DNA from: Armatimonadetes bacterium UBA1398 | GTDB taxonomy: Bacteria > Armatimonadota > Zipacnadia > UBA1398 | Length of the DNA stretch: 64,000 nucleotides | Assembly (NCBI GenBank): GCA_002305165.1 | Contig: DBQI01000026.1 | Location: 169 to 64,168, forward strand | Direction: 5' to 3' | Shown here: piece after piece, positions 17,523 through 25,961 of the stretch | How positions within the stretch are numbered: position 1 is the stretch's first letter | Layout of the letters: each line of letters begins with the position of its first letter | Notes under the pieces: model-generated | What the model was told of the DNA's origin: nothing | What the model saw: only the letters and a program-made list of their open reading frames with translations | Database searches by the model: none | Program-made: the position numbers and the translations under genes

Positions 17523-18286
17523 AGCCGCTCCACCCTCGAGGCTTTCAGGTAGGGCGCGCCGGCCTCGGTGAGGCCAGGGACGGCGGTGACGCGGACACGG
17601 GGCGCCGGGCGCTGAGTCGAGTCCAGGCTATCAGGCTCCTCGCCACTCACATAGATCCCGCCCGACTCGTCGGCAACGATCCAGTCGCCTCGGTGCCGGC
17701 CGGGCGGCCCCTGGGTTACCGGGCCTTGGAGCCCCTTGGCCCGCCAGCCCCGGTACTCCCCCTCGACCAGGACGGTGCGTGCCTGGAAGAAGCGCGGGAA
17801 TTCCGCCAGTTGCGTAACAGTTACGACCCTGGGCACCCAGTCATACCGGAGTTCGACCGTTCCCTCATGCTCGATGAAGCGCGTCTCGATGGGCAGGATC
17901 CTGCGCCAGACGCCGTCGGGGAGGTACATGACGCCGGACCGGAGGGGCGGAGGGGAGCCCATCTCCAGATCCTCCTCGTTCACGGTCACGGTCGGCTCGC
18001 CCAGCCGGAGGGCGATCTTCGTGTCTGGCAACGTCGCGGACAGGCTGTCCGTGGAGTCATCCCACGAGACGTGGGCGCCCAGTCGCTCCAGGACCAGACG
18101 CACGGGGAGAAGCAGAACGTTGTCCTGGTAGAGTGGGGGAGGCGGCGCCGGTTGGCCCTGTTCGCGGGTGACCTCGATGGTCTCGATGTACAGCCGTAGC
18201 GGCGCGTTCTGAGCGTGAGCGCGCTCGGGCAGCGCCGCCAGAGCGATGCAGAAGCTGGCTCCCAGGATCAGTAACCGGCGGGTCAT
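17519..18286 (-). CDS. Secreted protein with copper-amine-oxidase-N-like domain and OB-like C-terminus
   Basis: A 255-residue exported protein: signal peptide 1-25 (LLILGASFCIALAALPERAHAQ). Residues about 50-150 form a copper amine oxidase N-terminal-like (CuAO-N/stalk) domain, recognised by VLLLPVRLVLERLGAHVSWDD and the second half GVMYLPDGVWRRIL; such domains are common on envelope proteins of Firmicutes and Armatimonadota and bind no copper. Residues about 155-255 (VTVTQLAEFPRFFQARTVLV, GDWIVADESGGIYVSG) look like a small beta barrel of the OB type. Its ATG overlaps the tatD stop (ATGA), so it is translated as the second gene of a tatD operon. Role unknown. Confidence 0.6.
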   Translation of the reverse strand: MTRRLLILGASFCIALAALPERAHAQNAPLRLYIETIEVTREQGQPAPPPPLYQDNVLLLPVRLVLERLGAHVSWDDSTDSLSATLPDTKIALRLGEPTVTVNEEDLEMGSPPPLRSGVMYLPDGVWRRILPIETRFIEHEGTVELRYDWVPRVVTVTQLAEFPRFFQARTVLVEGEYRGWRAKGLQGPVTQGPPGRHRGDWIVADESGGIYVSGEEPDSLDSTQRPAPRVRVTAVPGLTEAGAPYLKASRVERL

Positions 18287-19062
18287 GCGTAGATCAACTC
18301 CCCGAACAGCTTACCAGCATTCCGCGTCGTCGTAGCCGCGATCTCGCTCGCATCGACACCCCGAACGCGCCCGATAGCTTCGGCGACTATGGACACGTAG
18401 GCGGGTTCATTGGTGCGTCCGCGGTAGGGTGCCGGGGCGAGGTAGGGGGCGTCCGTCTCAATGAGGAGGCGGTCCAGTGGCACACAGGCCGCGACCTGAC
18501 GCGCCTCTTCACCCTTGGGGAAGGTGACGATGCCCGTCAGCCCGATGTGGAGGCCCATCTCAAGGACCCAATCGACCTGATCGGCGCCGTAGGGGTAGCA
18601 GTGCATGACTCCGCCAGCGGCGAGAGGCGCATAGTCCGACAGGATAGCGCGCGTGTCATCGGCGGCCTCTCGGGAGTGAATGATCACCGGGAGGCCGAGG
18701 CGCGCCGCCTCATCGAGCTGGCGCTCGAATGTTGCACGTTGAATGGGACGGGGGGAGTGGTCGTAGTGGTAGTCCAGCCCGACCTCGCCGTATGCCACCA
18801 CTCGGTCCCCTCTGGCGAGTTCGGCGAGCGCGTCGGCGGCACGTGAATCGTACTGGTCAGCCTCATGGGGGTGGACACCGACGGCAGCGAGGACGCTCGG
18901 GTGGGCGTTCGCCAGGGATACGGCCTCACGAGAACTGCTCAGGTCGTACCCAACGACGACCATGCGGCTGACACCCGCGAGGCCCGCGCGACAGAGGACA
19001 TCGTTGAGGTCCGCAGCCAGCTTGGGATGGTTCAGGTGGCAGTGGGAGTCGACGAGGGACAT
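18283..19062 (-). CDS. tatD: TatD family metal-dependent DNase
   Basis: A 259-residue TatD/YcfH-type hydrolase with a TIM barrel. Metal ligands are visible in order: DSHCHLNH (His7, His9), GEVGLDYHYD (Glu near residue 93), IIHSREA, MHCYPYG, and the late aspartate in ETDAPYLAP. The protein acts in the cytoplasm as a 3'-5' exonuclease or D-aminoacyl-tRNA-related nuclease; the family also functions in DNA fragmentation and repair. It is commonly next to metG in bacteria, but here metG lies 15 kb away. Its last codon overlaps the start of the downstream CuAO-N-like gene. Confidence 0.9.
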   Translation of the reverse strand: MSLVDSHCHLNHPKLAADLNDVLCRAGLAGVSRMVVVGYDLSSSREAVSLANAHPSVLAAVGVHPHEADQYDSRAADALAELARGDRVVAYGEVGLDYHYDHSPRPIQRATFERQLDEAARLGLPVIIHSREAADDTRAILSDYAPLAAGGVMHCYPYGADQVDWVLEMGLHIGLTGIVTFPKGEEARQVAACVPLDRLLIETDAPYLAPAPYRGRTNEPAYVSIVAEAIGRVRGVDASEIAATTTRNAGKLFGELIYA

Positions 19063-19222
19063 GCCACTGGTTTCGGACGGCGAACCACTGCCCCTCCATG
19101 AGGACGCTGAACCAAGGGGCTCCGAGCCGAAGGGACCTGCGGATGATCACGGAATAGCGTGTCTAGGCTGCGAGCCTCTTGAGGGGTCACGCCAGCCGAG
19201 GTGACCGCGAGGAGGAACCCGT

Positions 19223-20530
19223 GTGAGTGCAGCAGGTACCCTAACGGCTTCTGCTCTGACCGATCGGCAAAAGCGGGCCATGTTCTGGGCAAGCAGCATC
19301 TCCCTCATAGCCACCGCGATGAGCTTCGCAATCCGTGGCGATATCCTAGGCGATCTGGAAGGTGTGCACGAGCTCACCAAGACGCAGGCCGGAAGTGTCG
19401 GCAACGCGTGGGCGTTGGGGTTCGCGCTGTCCATCCTGTTCGGTGGCGCCCTCTGCGACTTCATCGGCATGAAGCGAGTCATGTATCTCGCGGTCGTGGG
19501 GCATAGCGTAGGCTGCGCCGGGATCATATTCGGCCCGTCGCCGAACTTCTCGATCCTGTTCGCCTCCGTCCTCGTGATGGGGATCGGCAACGGGATGGTG
19601 GAGGCGGCCGTCAATCCATTGGTGGCCACCATCTACCCGAAGGAGAAACTGGCGAAGCTGAATGCGCTCCACGCTTGGTTCCCTGGTGGGATCGTTATCG
19701 GCGGCGTGATCAGCTACCTGATGACACAGACCATGGGCGGCATGTCTTTCGGGGCGTTCAGCCTGTGGCAGATCAAGATGGCCGTCATCTTCATCCCCAT
19801 CATCGCCTACGCCGTCATGTTCGCGACGATGAAGCTGCCGGCAACGGAGCGCGTCGCCTCTGGAGTGTCAAACCGGGAGATGTGGTTGGAGTCGGTGCGT
19901 CCGGCTTTCATCCTGCTCTTCTTCTGCATGGCGCTGACAGCGGCCACTGAGCTTGGCCCGAACACGTGGATCCCGAACATCATGACCAAGGCGATCGGCA
20001 GCGGCATCCTGGTGCTGGTGACCATCAACCTGGTGATGGCCATCTGCCGGTTGTTTGCCGGACCCATCGCGAACGCCGTCAGCCCAGTGGGCATGATCTT
20101 CCTCTGCGCCGTAGTCTCCGCCATCGGGCTCTTGGCTCTAAGCGGCGCCCACGAGGCATGGAGCGCCTACCTCGGCGGCGCGATCTTCGGTCTCGGCGCG
20201 TGCTTCCTGTGGCCAACCATGCTCGCGATAACCTCCGAGCGCTTCCCGAAGGGGGGCGCTGTGCTGCTGGGCCTCATGGGTAGCATCGGGAACATCGGCG
20301 CCTTCCTGGCCGCCCCGATCATGGGGCGGGTGCAGGACTTCAACCTGGCCAAGGGGCTGGATGAGGTTGAGGCGGGCATGCTGTCGCTGCGTTACGTCAT
20401 CGTTCTCCCCATCGTCGTGGCGGTCATCTTCGGAGCGATCTACCTCTGGGACAAGGCGCACGGCGGCTACAAGATCGTGGAGCTCGATGCGGCCGAGGGT
20501 CCGACGCCCACGGAGGACGCCGAGGCCTAG
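19223..20530 (+). CDS. Major facilitator superfamily sugar/oligosaccharide-type permease
   Basis: A 435-residue inner-membrane transporter with 12 predicted helices. Family features: the MFS A-like loop GGALCDFIGMKRVM near residue 74, an amphipathic MGIGNGMVEAAVNPLVATIYP stretch near residue 113 as in FucP/FHS sugar:proton symporters, GAFSLWQIK, and GLGACFLWPTMLAIT near residue 322. Start is GTG 19223 preceded by GAGGAGG at 19209-19215. It is followed after 81 bases by two M55 D-aminopeptidase genes, a pairing that suggests uptake of a sugar or peptide derivative rather than a specific sugar. Substrate is not identifiable from sequence. Confidence 0.75.
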   Translation: MSAAGTLTASALTDRQKRAMFWASSISLIATAMSFAIRGDILGDLEGVHELTKTQAGSVGNAWALGFALSILFGGALCDFIGMKRVMYLAVVGHSVGCAGIIFGPSPNFSILFASVLVMGIGNGMVEAAVNPLVATIYPKEKLAKLNALHAWFPGGIVIGGVISYLMTQTMGGMSFGAFSLWQIKMAVIFIPIIAYAVMFATMKLPATERVASGVSNREMWLESVRPAFILLFFCMALTAATELGPNTWIPNIMTKAIGSGILVLVTINLVMAICRLFAGPIANAVSPVGMIFLCAVVSAIGLLALSGAHEAWSAYLGGAIFGLGACFLWPTMLAITSERFPKGGAVLLGLMGSIGNIGAFLAAPIMGRVQDFNLAKGLDEVEAGMLSLRYVIVLPIVVAVIFGAIYLWDKAHGGYKIVELDAAEGPTPTEDAEA

Positions 20531-20557
20531 GCCTGTTGCTCGCAGTCTAGAGTCCGT

Positions 20558-20588
20558 GCGCCCGCCGCGCCATCCACGTGGCGGGCGT
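20558..20588 (+). terminator. GC hairpin between MFS and M55 genes
   Basis: GCGCCCGCC (20558-20566) pairs with GGCGGGCGT (20580-20588), eight Watson-Crick pairs and one G-U, loop 13. No U-tract follows, so it may be an attenuator rather than a terminator; read-through into the M55 genes is possible. Confidence 0.4.
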
Positions 20589-20611
20589 GCGACGTACGGA
20601 GGGGCCCCAGT

Positions 20612-21418
20612 ATGCGCGTGTTCATTGCCGTAGACATCGAGGGCATCAGCTCCATGGTGGACTGGCGTGACCAGTCGGACTTCGAGGCACGGAGGTGGAT
20701 GACGGAGGACGCCAACGCGGCTGTGCGTGGCGCCTTCGAGGGTGGAGCGTCGTACGTCTGCGTCCGCGACTGCCACGGCCCGGCCCGAAGCATCATTCCA
20801 GAGGCTCTCGACGAACGTGCCGAGCTGTGTCGTGGCTGGGATAACCTCCACGGCATGGTGGACGGCGTTGAGAGCGGCTTCGACGCCCTCATGCTCGTAG
20901 GTTGGCATGCCCGGTATGGAACGGAGTCGGGTGTCATGGCACACAGTTGGTCGGGCATCATCCGGAACATCTGGGTCAACGGAGTCGAGATGGGGGAGGT
21001 CGGGCTGGCCGCCGTGATCGCTGGTGCGGCAGGCGTGCCGGTCGCGATGGTCTCCGGCGATGACGCGCTGGCGAAGGAGGCGCAGGCGCTGCTCCCCGGT
21101 GTGCGCGCCGCCGTTGTGAAATACGGCCTGAACCGGCTGGCGGGCCGCTGCCTGTCGCCGAGTCGGGCGCGGCGCGTGATCGAGGACACCGCGCGAGCGG
21201 CCGTCGCGGAGCAGCGAGCCGCCGCCTACGGCACCCAGTGGCCCGCCTCCATCGAGGTCCGCTACCAGCATCGTGGCCAAGCCTCGTGGGCGGCGAGGGT
21301 GCCTGGAGTGCGTCGCGAGGGGGACTATGGAATCGCGACCGAGGTGGCCGATGCGGCCGCGCTGAAGGACATTCTGTTCTGCTGCAACCGGCTTGCCTAT
21401 GCCTGCGATCTTTACTAG
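20612..21418 (+). CDS. M55 family D-aminopeptidase (DppA-like), first copy
   Basis: A 268-residue DppA-like zinc peptidase. Compared with Bacillus DppA (ligands Asp8, Glu10, His60, His104, Glu133 and nucleophile His115), this protein has DIE (Asp8, Glu10), DCHG (His55), GWHARYG (His99), MAHSW (His111) and MGEVGL (Glu129), so the whole active site is present. DppA releases N-terminal D-alanine from D-Ala peptides of peptidoglycan turnover and forms a decamer with internal active sites. There is no signal peptide, so it acts on imported peptides. The stop lies 13 bases before the start of a second M55 gene; the pair may form hetero-oligomers or divide substrates. Confidence 0.85.
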   Translation: MRVFIAVDIEGISSMVDWRDQSDFEARRWMTEDANAAVRGAFEGGASYVCVRDCHGPARSIIPEALDERAELCRGWDNLHGMVDGVESGFDALMLVGWHARYGTESGVMAHSWSGIIRNIWVNGVEMGEVGLAAVIAGAAGVPVAMVSGDDALAKEAQALLPGVRAAVVKYGLNRLAGRCLSPSRARRVIEDTARAAVAEQRAAAYGTQWPASIEVRYQHRGQASWAARVPGVRREGDYGIATEVADAAALKDILFCCNRLAYACDLY

Positions 21419-21431
21419 AGGAGTGGATAGC

Positions 21432-22235
21432 ATGAAGGTCTACCTCGTGACCGACTTGGAGGGCGTAGGTGGCGTGTGGGACTGGGACCACGGCCAGTGG
21501 TCACCAGAGGAGCGCGCGCGGGCACGGTCGCTCCTCACCGGCGAGGTGAACGCCGCGGTTGAGGGGTTCCTGCTGGGGGGCGCGAGCGAGGTCATCGTCA
21601 ATGATGGCCACGGCGTGGGGTACAGCATCGATATCGAGGATGTGCACCCCAGAGCCCGTGTTATCCACGGGCAGGATCGGCCCATCTGGCTACCGCTCTT
21701 CGACGGCACGTTCGCCGCCACGGGCCTTGTGGGCGCTCACGCGAAGGCCAATACGGCTGGCGCGAACCTGTGCCACACCATGTCCTCGCTGAGCATCGAC
21801 GGTTACTGGGTGAACGACGTCTCCATTGGCGAGATAGGCCTTCAGGCCATCACGGCAGGGCACTTCGGGGTTCCCTTCGTCTTCCTCTCGGGCGACGAGT
21901 ACGCCTGTCGCGAGGTATCGGAACTCATACCAGGGGTCCGCACGGTCGCGACAAAGCTCGGGCTGTCCACCCGCTCCGCCTGCACGCTGAGCCCCGCCGC
22001 ATGCCGTGAAGGCATCCGCGAGGGCGCCGCTGCCAGCATGGAACTCATCGGCACAGTAGAACCTCTAACCCTAGGGTCGCCCCTGGTGTTCCGCGAGCGT
22101 CGCCAGAGGCCCGACTTCGATGGGCGGGTGCCCGGAGAAGGGGAACGGATCCTGAGTCGCTGGGAGCGCGAGATCAGCGCAACGGATCCCATCGACCTCA
22201 CATGTAAGCTGTACGGCTACAGGCCTCCAGCGTAG
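21432..22235 (+). CDS. M55 family D-aminopeptidase (DppA-like), second copy
   Basis: A 267-residue paralogue of the preceding gene with active-site numbering almost identical to DppA: Asp8 and Glu10 (DLE), His60 (NDGHG), His103 (GAHAK), His115 (LCHTMSS) and Glu134 (GEIGL). The start is ATG 21432 with SD AGAGGAG; the longer frame from 21393 would overlap the upstream gene. The two copies differ clearly (for example GWHARYG versus GAHAKAN), so they are old duplicates rather than recent tandem copies. Expected to act in the cytoplasm on D-amino-acid peptides, most likely peptidoglycan fragments. Confidence 0.88.
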   Translation: MKVYLVTDLEGVGGVWDWDHGQWSPEERARARSLLTGEVNAAVEGFLLGGASEVIVNDGHGVGYSIDIEDVHPRARVIHGQDRPIWLPLFDGTFAATGLVGAHAKANTAGANLCHTMSSLSIDGYWVNDVSIGEIGLQAITAGHFGVPFVFLSGDEYACREVSELIPGVRTVATKLGLSTRSACTLSPAACREGIREGAAASMELIGTVEPLTLGSPLVFRERRQRPDFDGRVPGEGERILSRWEREISATDPIDLTCKLYGYRPPA

Positions 22236-22274
22236 AGGCCTTCGGCGCGCCGGCACGTAAGTAGTAGGTGTGCG

Positions 22275-22295
22275 CCGGACCCAGCGCGGGTCCGG
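22275..22295 (+). terminator. 8-bp hairpin next to a ribosome-binding site
   Basis: CCGGACCC (22275-22282) pairs with GGGTCCGG (22288-22295) around a 5-base loop. It ends at the GGGAGGGAGGA site used for ATG 22310, so it may end the M55 transcript or tune access to that site. No U-tract. Confidence 0.4.
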
Positions 22296-22309
22296 GAGGG
22301 AGGACCACC

Positions 22310-24478
22310 ATGGTACGGTCAATCCTAGGCATCCGGGCGTTGGCCGCCCTTGTCCTCGTGGCAAGTCTGGTAGTGGCGCCGGCAGCGTTGGCGCAAGGCC
22401 TGCCTGAAGTGGCCATCGAGCAGCCTCGCGATGGCGCCGATGTGGCCACTCTCGGGATTCCGCTGACGGACATCCCATTGACGGTGAGCTACAAGTCATC
22501 GGCCGGGGTCGACAAGATCGAGGTCCTGGTGGATGGGGCGGTGCAGTTCGTGGACCGCTTCAGCGCTCCCGAGACAGAGGGGCGACGGTCCTACCTCTGG
22601 GATGCGACGGCTCACGGCCCCGGCAAGCACACCATCAGCGTCATCGTGTTCGCCGGCGCACGATCGGCTGGAGCACAGGCGGTGGTCGAGTACAAGGCGG
22701 TTCCGTCGCCAGGAGAGGTCCAGCCCAGGGCGACTCTGGCGGTCGTCAGCCCAAGCCCCGGCGCGGTCGTGTCTGGTCTCGTTCCCCTGCGAGTCGAGAC
22801 CACGGGGGCGCGGCCGCACTGGGTGCAGTTTTTCCTGGATGGGCGTGCGGTGGGCCACAGCCTGAGCGAGCCCTACGCGATCTCCATCGACACCTCGCTC
22901 TACGCCGACGGTCGACACGTCGTCTACGCCGCGATGAAGACAGACCGCGGCACCGTCACAAGTGACACGCTCCACGTCAACTTCATGAACCTGGAGATCC
23001 CAGAACCACAGGGCGAAGGGGTTGTAGAGCCACCCGGTGAGGACCCGGGGATCGAGGGGGCTGGCCCCGAGATCGATGTGGCCCCGGTCGAGGAGCCCGT
23101 GAAACCGGACCCCGGACCGGCCATCGCCATTCCCGCGGCGCCGATCGAGCCCCTCACGCCGCCAGTGCCGTCCCCCGCGGACCCGCTCAACGTGGGTGTG
23201 GACCCCCAGGGGCAGCCACCCCTGGAGGTCGTGGAGCCTGTTGAGCCGGTCGAGGCCGATCCCGGGACTATGACGGACCTACCGCCCGACATCGCCGGCG
23301 CCGGGGAGTGGCAGCCCGTCGGTGTGGGCGAGGAAGGCCCAGCGATGGTGCTTCCTGTGGAGGTCGCGCCGGATGAGCCGCCGCCCGGAGAGCCTGTCGT
23401 TGAGCCTCCGACGCCTGTGGACGCCACTATGCGGCCGTTGGACACGGAGTTGGCGGGCCCGGATGGGCTCGGCGTCCAGGCTCCGTCGACCCCGCCGGCC
23501 GAGCCGAGTGTCCCGCCGGCGCCGGATGTCACAGCACCGACCGAGGAGCCTGCGGTGCCGCCGCTGGAGCCGGTTGAGCCCGACGTTCCCGTTCTGCCGG
23601 AGCCGCAGAGCCCGACCCCGGAGGAGGTCCCGCCCCCGCTGACACCGCAGCTGGTAGAGATCGACGAGGCTTCAACAGGCTCCGTGAGTCCGCTGCCGCC
23701 TCTTGTGCCGTTGCCAAGTCTCACGGGCCCCGCTGATGCGGCGTTGCCCGACCTGCCTCGGACCGGTCCTGTTGGGCTGCCGTCACCCGAGAAGGCGCCA
23801 TCCCCAGAGGAGAGTCCGGCGGCACCTCGGTCCGAGCAGCCGGTGGAGCCGCTGCCTGCAGCGGTCGAGGAACTCGCTGGTCCGGCGGAGGTCGCCGCGC
23901 TCGGCGCGTTGCCGGAGCCCAGAACTCCGGAGGAGATCCCCGTGGTTGAGGCGCCCACTGAGCCAGCGCTTCCCGGTCCTGCCGCGCCGCCGACTGCCGC
24001 TGAGGCTGTGGCCGTCGATCCGTTACCGAGTTCCAGCGACGATCCTGTGCCGGTCATCGGCCATACCCCCCTGCTCACCAGCCCCACGGGCGGCCCCGCC
24101 CCGGATGCGGCTACCGAGGAGACGGGTCTGGTTGTGTGCCTGGACGGTGCGCCGATGGAGGGAGTGCGGCCAGCGATCATCCAGGATGGCGCTGTCTACT
24201 TGGCCCTCCGCGACCTGCTCATTGCCGTTCGCGGCTCCATGACCTGGGATGCCCCGTCGGGACGCATGTCCGGTCGAGCCGGCACTGCCAGCTTCGCCAT
24301 CACTGCTGGCGGCGACAAGGCAACGCTACGTGGTGGGGAGATGGTCCTTGATGCGCCGGCTCTGGTCATAGACGGCACGCTCATGGTGCCCCTCGGCTTC
24401 GTGGAGGAACTCTTGGGCCTGCAGTCTGTCCAGGATCCTGCCGCTGGTACTCTGGAATTCAAGGGCTCTAGCCAGTAG
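22310..24478 (+). CDS. Secreted Ig-like/Pro-Glu-rich protein with C-terminal CuAO-N-like domain
   Basis: A 722-residue exported protein. Signal peptide at about 1-29 (ALAALVLVASLVVAPAALAQ). Two immunoglobulin-like beta-sandwich domains follow (about 35-125 and 135-225); the second contains VSGLVPLRVETTGARPHWVQ and LYADGRHVVYAA, the style of Big_3 or Ig-like domains found in surface proteins. From about 230 to 590 the chain is a low-complexity Pro/Glu/Val/Ala linker, probably extended and able to span the periplasm. The last 120 residues form a CuAO-N-like domain (AIIQDGAVYLALRDLLIAV, LVIDGTLMVPLGFVEELLGL). It probably links the cell wall and outer membrane. Start ATG 22310 has a strong SD; the longer frame from 22268 would include the hairpin. 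Precise role unknown. Confidence 0.65.
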   Translation: MVRSILGIRALAALVLVASLVVAPAALAQGLPEVAIEQPRDGADVATLGIPLTDIPLTVSYKSSAGVDKIEVLVDGAVQFVDRFSAPETEGRRSYLWDATAHGPGKHTISVIVFAGARSAGAQAVVEYKAVPSPGEVQPRATLAVVSPSPGAVVSGLVPLRVETTGARPHWVQFFLDGRAVGHSLSEPYAISIDTSLYADGRHVVYAAMKTDRGTVTSDTLHVNFMNLEIPEPQGEGVVEPPGEDPGIEGAGPEIDVAPVEEPVKPDPGPAIAIPAAPIEPLTPPVPSPADPLNVGVDPQGQPPLEVVEPVEPVEADPGTMTDLPPDIAGAGEWQPVGVGEEGPAMVLPVEVAPDEPPPGEPVVEPPTPVDATMRPLDTELAGPDGLGVQAPSTPPAEPSVPPAPDVTAPTEEPAVPPLEPVEPDVPVLPEPQSPTPEEVPPPLTPQLVEIDEASTGSVSPLPPLVPLPSLTGPADAALPDLPRTGPVGLPSPEKAPSPEESPAAPRSEQPVEPLPAAVEELAGPAEVAALGALPEPRTPEEIPVVEAPTEPALPGPAAPPTAAEAVAVDPLPSSSDDPVPVIGHTPLLTSPTGGPAPDAATEETGLVVCLDGAPMEGVRPAIIQDGAVYLALRDLLIAVRGSMTWDAPSGRMSGRAGTASFAITAGGDKATLRGGEMVLDAPALVIDGTLMVPLGFVEELLGLQSVQDPAAGTLEFKGSSQ

Positions 24479-24520
24479 ACTAGCCGCGGCCGGCGATGCC
24501 GGCGTAGATGGGTCAAGGCC

Positions 24521-24560
24521 AGAAGCGCCGTCGCGGTCCGACGGACCGGGCGGCGCTTCT
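24521..24560 (+). terminator. Strong GC hairpin in the lysA leader
   Basis: AGAAGCGCCG (24521-24530) pairs with CGGCGCTTCT (24551-24560); inside, GGTCC and GGACC form a second stem around GAC. It sits between the previous stop and lysA, within an open frame that could otherwise be read as the lysA N-terminus, and argues that this stretch is untranslated. Confidence 0.6.
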
Positions 24561-24609
24561 GACGTATGGCCATCTGCCGCGCTCTGAGGCGGACGGGGAG
24601 GATCGGGCT

Positions 24610-25926
24610 TTGCTGTTGGGCACACAGCGGGTACGGGAGGACGGCCACCTGGAGATCGGTGGGATTGCGGCGGTGGAGCTTGCCCAGCGCTTCGGCACCC
24701 CCCTCTATGTGATCGACGAGGCGTGCATGCGCGATCGGTGCCGCCGGTACCGGGAGGCCTTCGGTCGCGCCTATCCGGGCCGGACAGCCATCGCTTACGC
24801 GAGCAAGGCGTGCCTCTCAATGGCCATCTGCCGCATCGTGGAGCAGGAGGGGCTACATCTCGACGTTGCGTCGGGAGGAGAGCTACACGTCGCCCGGCAG
24901 GCGAGCTTCCCGGCCCCGAGGGTGGCCATGCACGGCAACAACAAGTCCGAGGGCGAGTTAGCGGCCGCGATGGATGCCGGAGTCGGCTACCTGGTGGTCG
25001 ATTGCCTGGAGGAGATCGAACGCGCCGAGGCGCTGTTCCGTGCGGGCCACCCGCGTTCCCGGGCCCTACTGCGGATCACGCCAGGCATCGAGGCTCACAC
25101 CCACGAGTACATCATGACAGGCCGCGAGGACTCCAAGTTCGGGCTTGGCCTCTGGGAGGGCGGGGCGATGGAGGCAGTTCAGCGCCTGCTGGCGAGCCCC
25201 GCGCTCGACCTCATCGGGTTTCACTGCCATATCGGGTCGCAGCTCCTGACCGTGGACTGCTTCGCTGACGCGGCTCGCCTGATGCTTGACTTCTGCCATC
25301 AGGCCCACACGGAGATGGGAGTGACAACCCAAATCCTGAACCTCGGTGGCGGGCTTGGGATCCGGCACACTGCGTCGGAGGACCCGGCGTCCATTGAGGA
25401 CCTCGCCAGCACTATAGGCGGGACCATCGCGTCGGGCTGTGCCGAACGCGGGATGGAACTGCCGATGATCATGGTGGAGCCGGGCCGCTCCATCGTTGGT
25501 GAGGCGGGAACGGTCCTATACACGGTCGGGGTGGTGAAGACCATTCCCGGCGTGAGGACCTACCTCGCGGTCGACGGGGGGCTCTCCGATAACCCCCGGC
25601 CGGCGCTCTACGGCGCGAAATACGAGGTGCTGTTTGCGAGCAAGATGGGAGCGCCGCCGACCCAGGTCGTGACGGTTGCGGGCAAGCACTGCGAGACCGA
25701 CAATCTCTTCATGGATGTGCCGGCGCCTGACGTGGAACCCGGTGACGTGATAGCCGTCCCCGCTTGCGGCGCGTACACCTTCGCCATGTCGTCGAACTAT
25801 AACCGGCTCCCGCGTCCTGCGGTCGTCCATGTGCTGGAAGGACAGGCGGACGTGGTCGTCGAGCGCCAGACCTGGGAAGACCTAGTGACCCAGGAGCGTG
25901 TGCCCGAGCGCCTGGCTCGGGACTGA
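24610..25926 (+). CDS. lysA: Diaminopimelate decarboxylase
   Basis: A 438-residue PLP enzyme of the alanine-racemase fold that decarboxylates meso-diaminopimelate to L-lysine, the last step of lysine synthesis. The PLP lysine is Lys66 in AIAYASKACL; the glycine-rich phosphate loop is LGGGLGIRH near residue 245, EPGRSIVGEAG follows near residue 294, and the substrate cysteine lies in KHCETDNLF near residue 360. The start was placed at TTG 24610, preceded by GGGGAGGA (24595-24602), because the longer in-frame ATG at 24508 would read through a strong hairpin and add about 34 residues unlike the family. Usual length is about 420. Downstream genes run in the same direction. Confidence 0.9.
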   Translation: MLLGTQRVREDGHLEIGGIAAVELAQRFGTPLYVIDEACMRDRCRRYREAFGRAYPGRTAIAYASKACLSMAICRIVEQEGLHLDVASGGELHVARQASFPAPRVAMHGNNKSEGELAAAMDAGVGYLVVDCLEEIERAEALFRAGHPRSRALLRITPGIEAHTHEYIMTGREDSKFGLGLWEGGAMEAVQRLLASPALDLIGFHCHIGSQLLTVDCFADAARLMLDFCHQAHTEMGVTTQILNLGGGLGIRHTASEDPASIEDLASTIGGTIASGCAERGMELPMIMVEPGRSIVGEAGTVLYTVGVVKTIPGVRTYLAVDGGLSDNPRPALYGAKYEVLFASKMGAPPTQVVTVAGKHCETDNLFMDVPAPDVEPGDVIAVPACGAYTFAMSSNYNRLPRPAVVHVLEGQADVVVERQTWEDLVTQERVPERLARD

Positions 25927-25928
25927 GG

Positions 25929-25950
25929 GGCCCGCTCGACCGTGCGGGCC
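25929..25950 (+). terminator. 7-bp hairpin after lysA
   Basis: GGCCCGC (25929-25935) and GCGGGCC (25944-25950) pair around an 8-base loop, three bases after the lysA stop and 11 bases before the next start. With no U-tract it may act as an attenuator. Confidence 0.35.
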
Positions 25951-25961
25951 GAAGTGGTGCA

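Noticed and set aside
20138..21433. 431-residue minus-strand frame over the MFS and M55 genes
   Set aside because: Spans two genes with clear families on the other strand; no motif of its own.
22924..24180. 418-residue minus-strand frame opposite the Pro/Glu-rich protein
   Set aside because: Ser/Gly-rich shadow produced by antisense reading of a proline/glutamate-rich repeat region.
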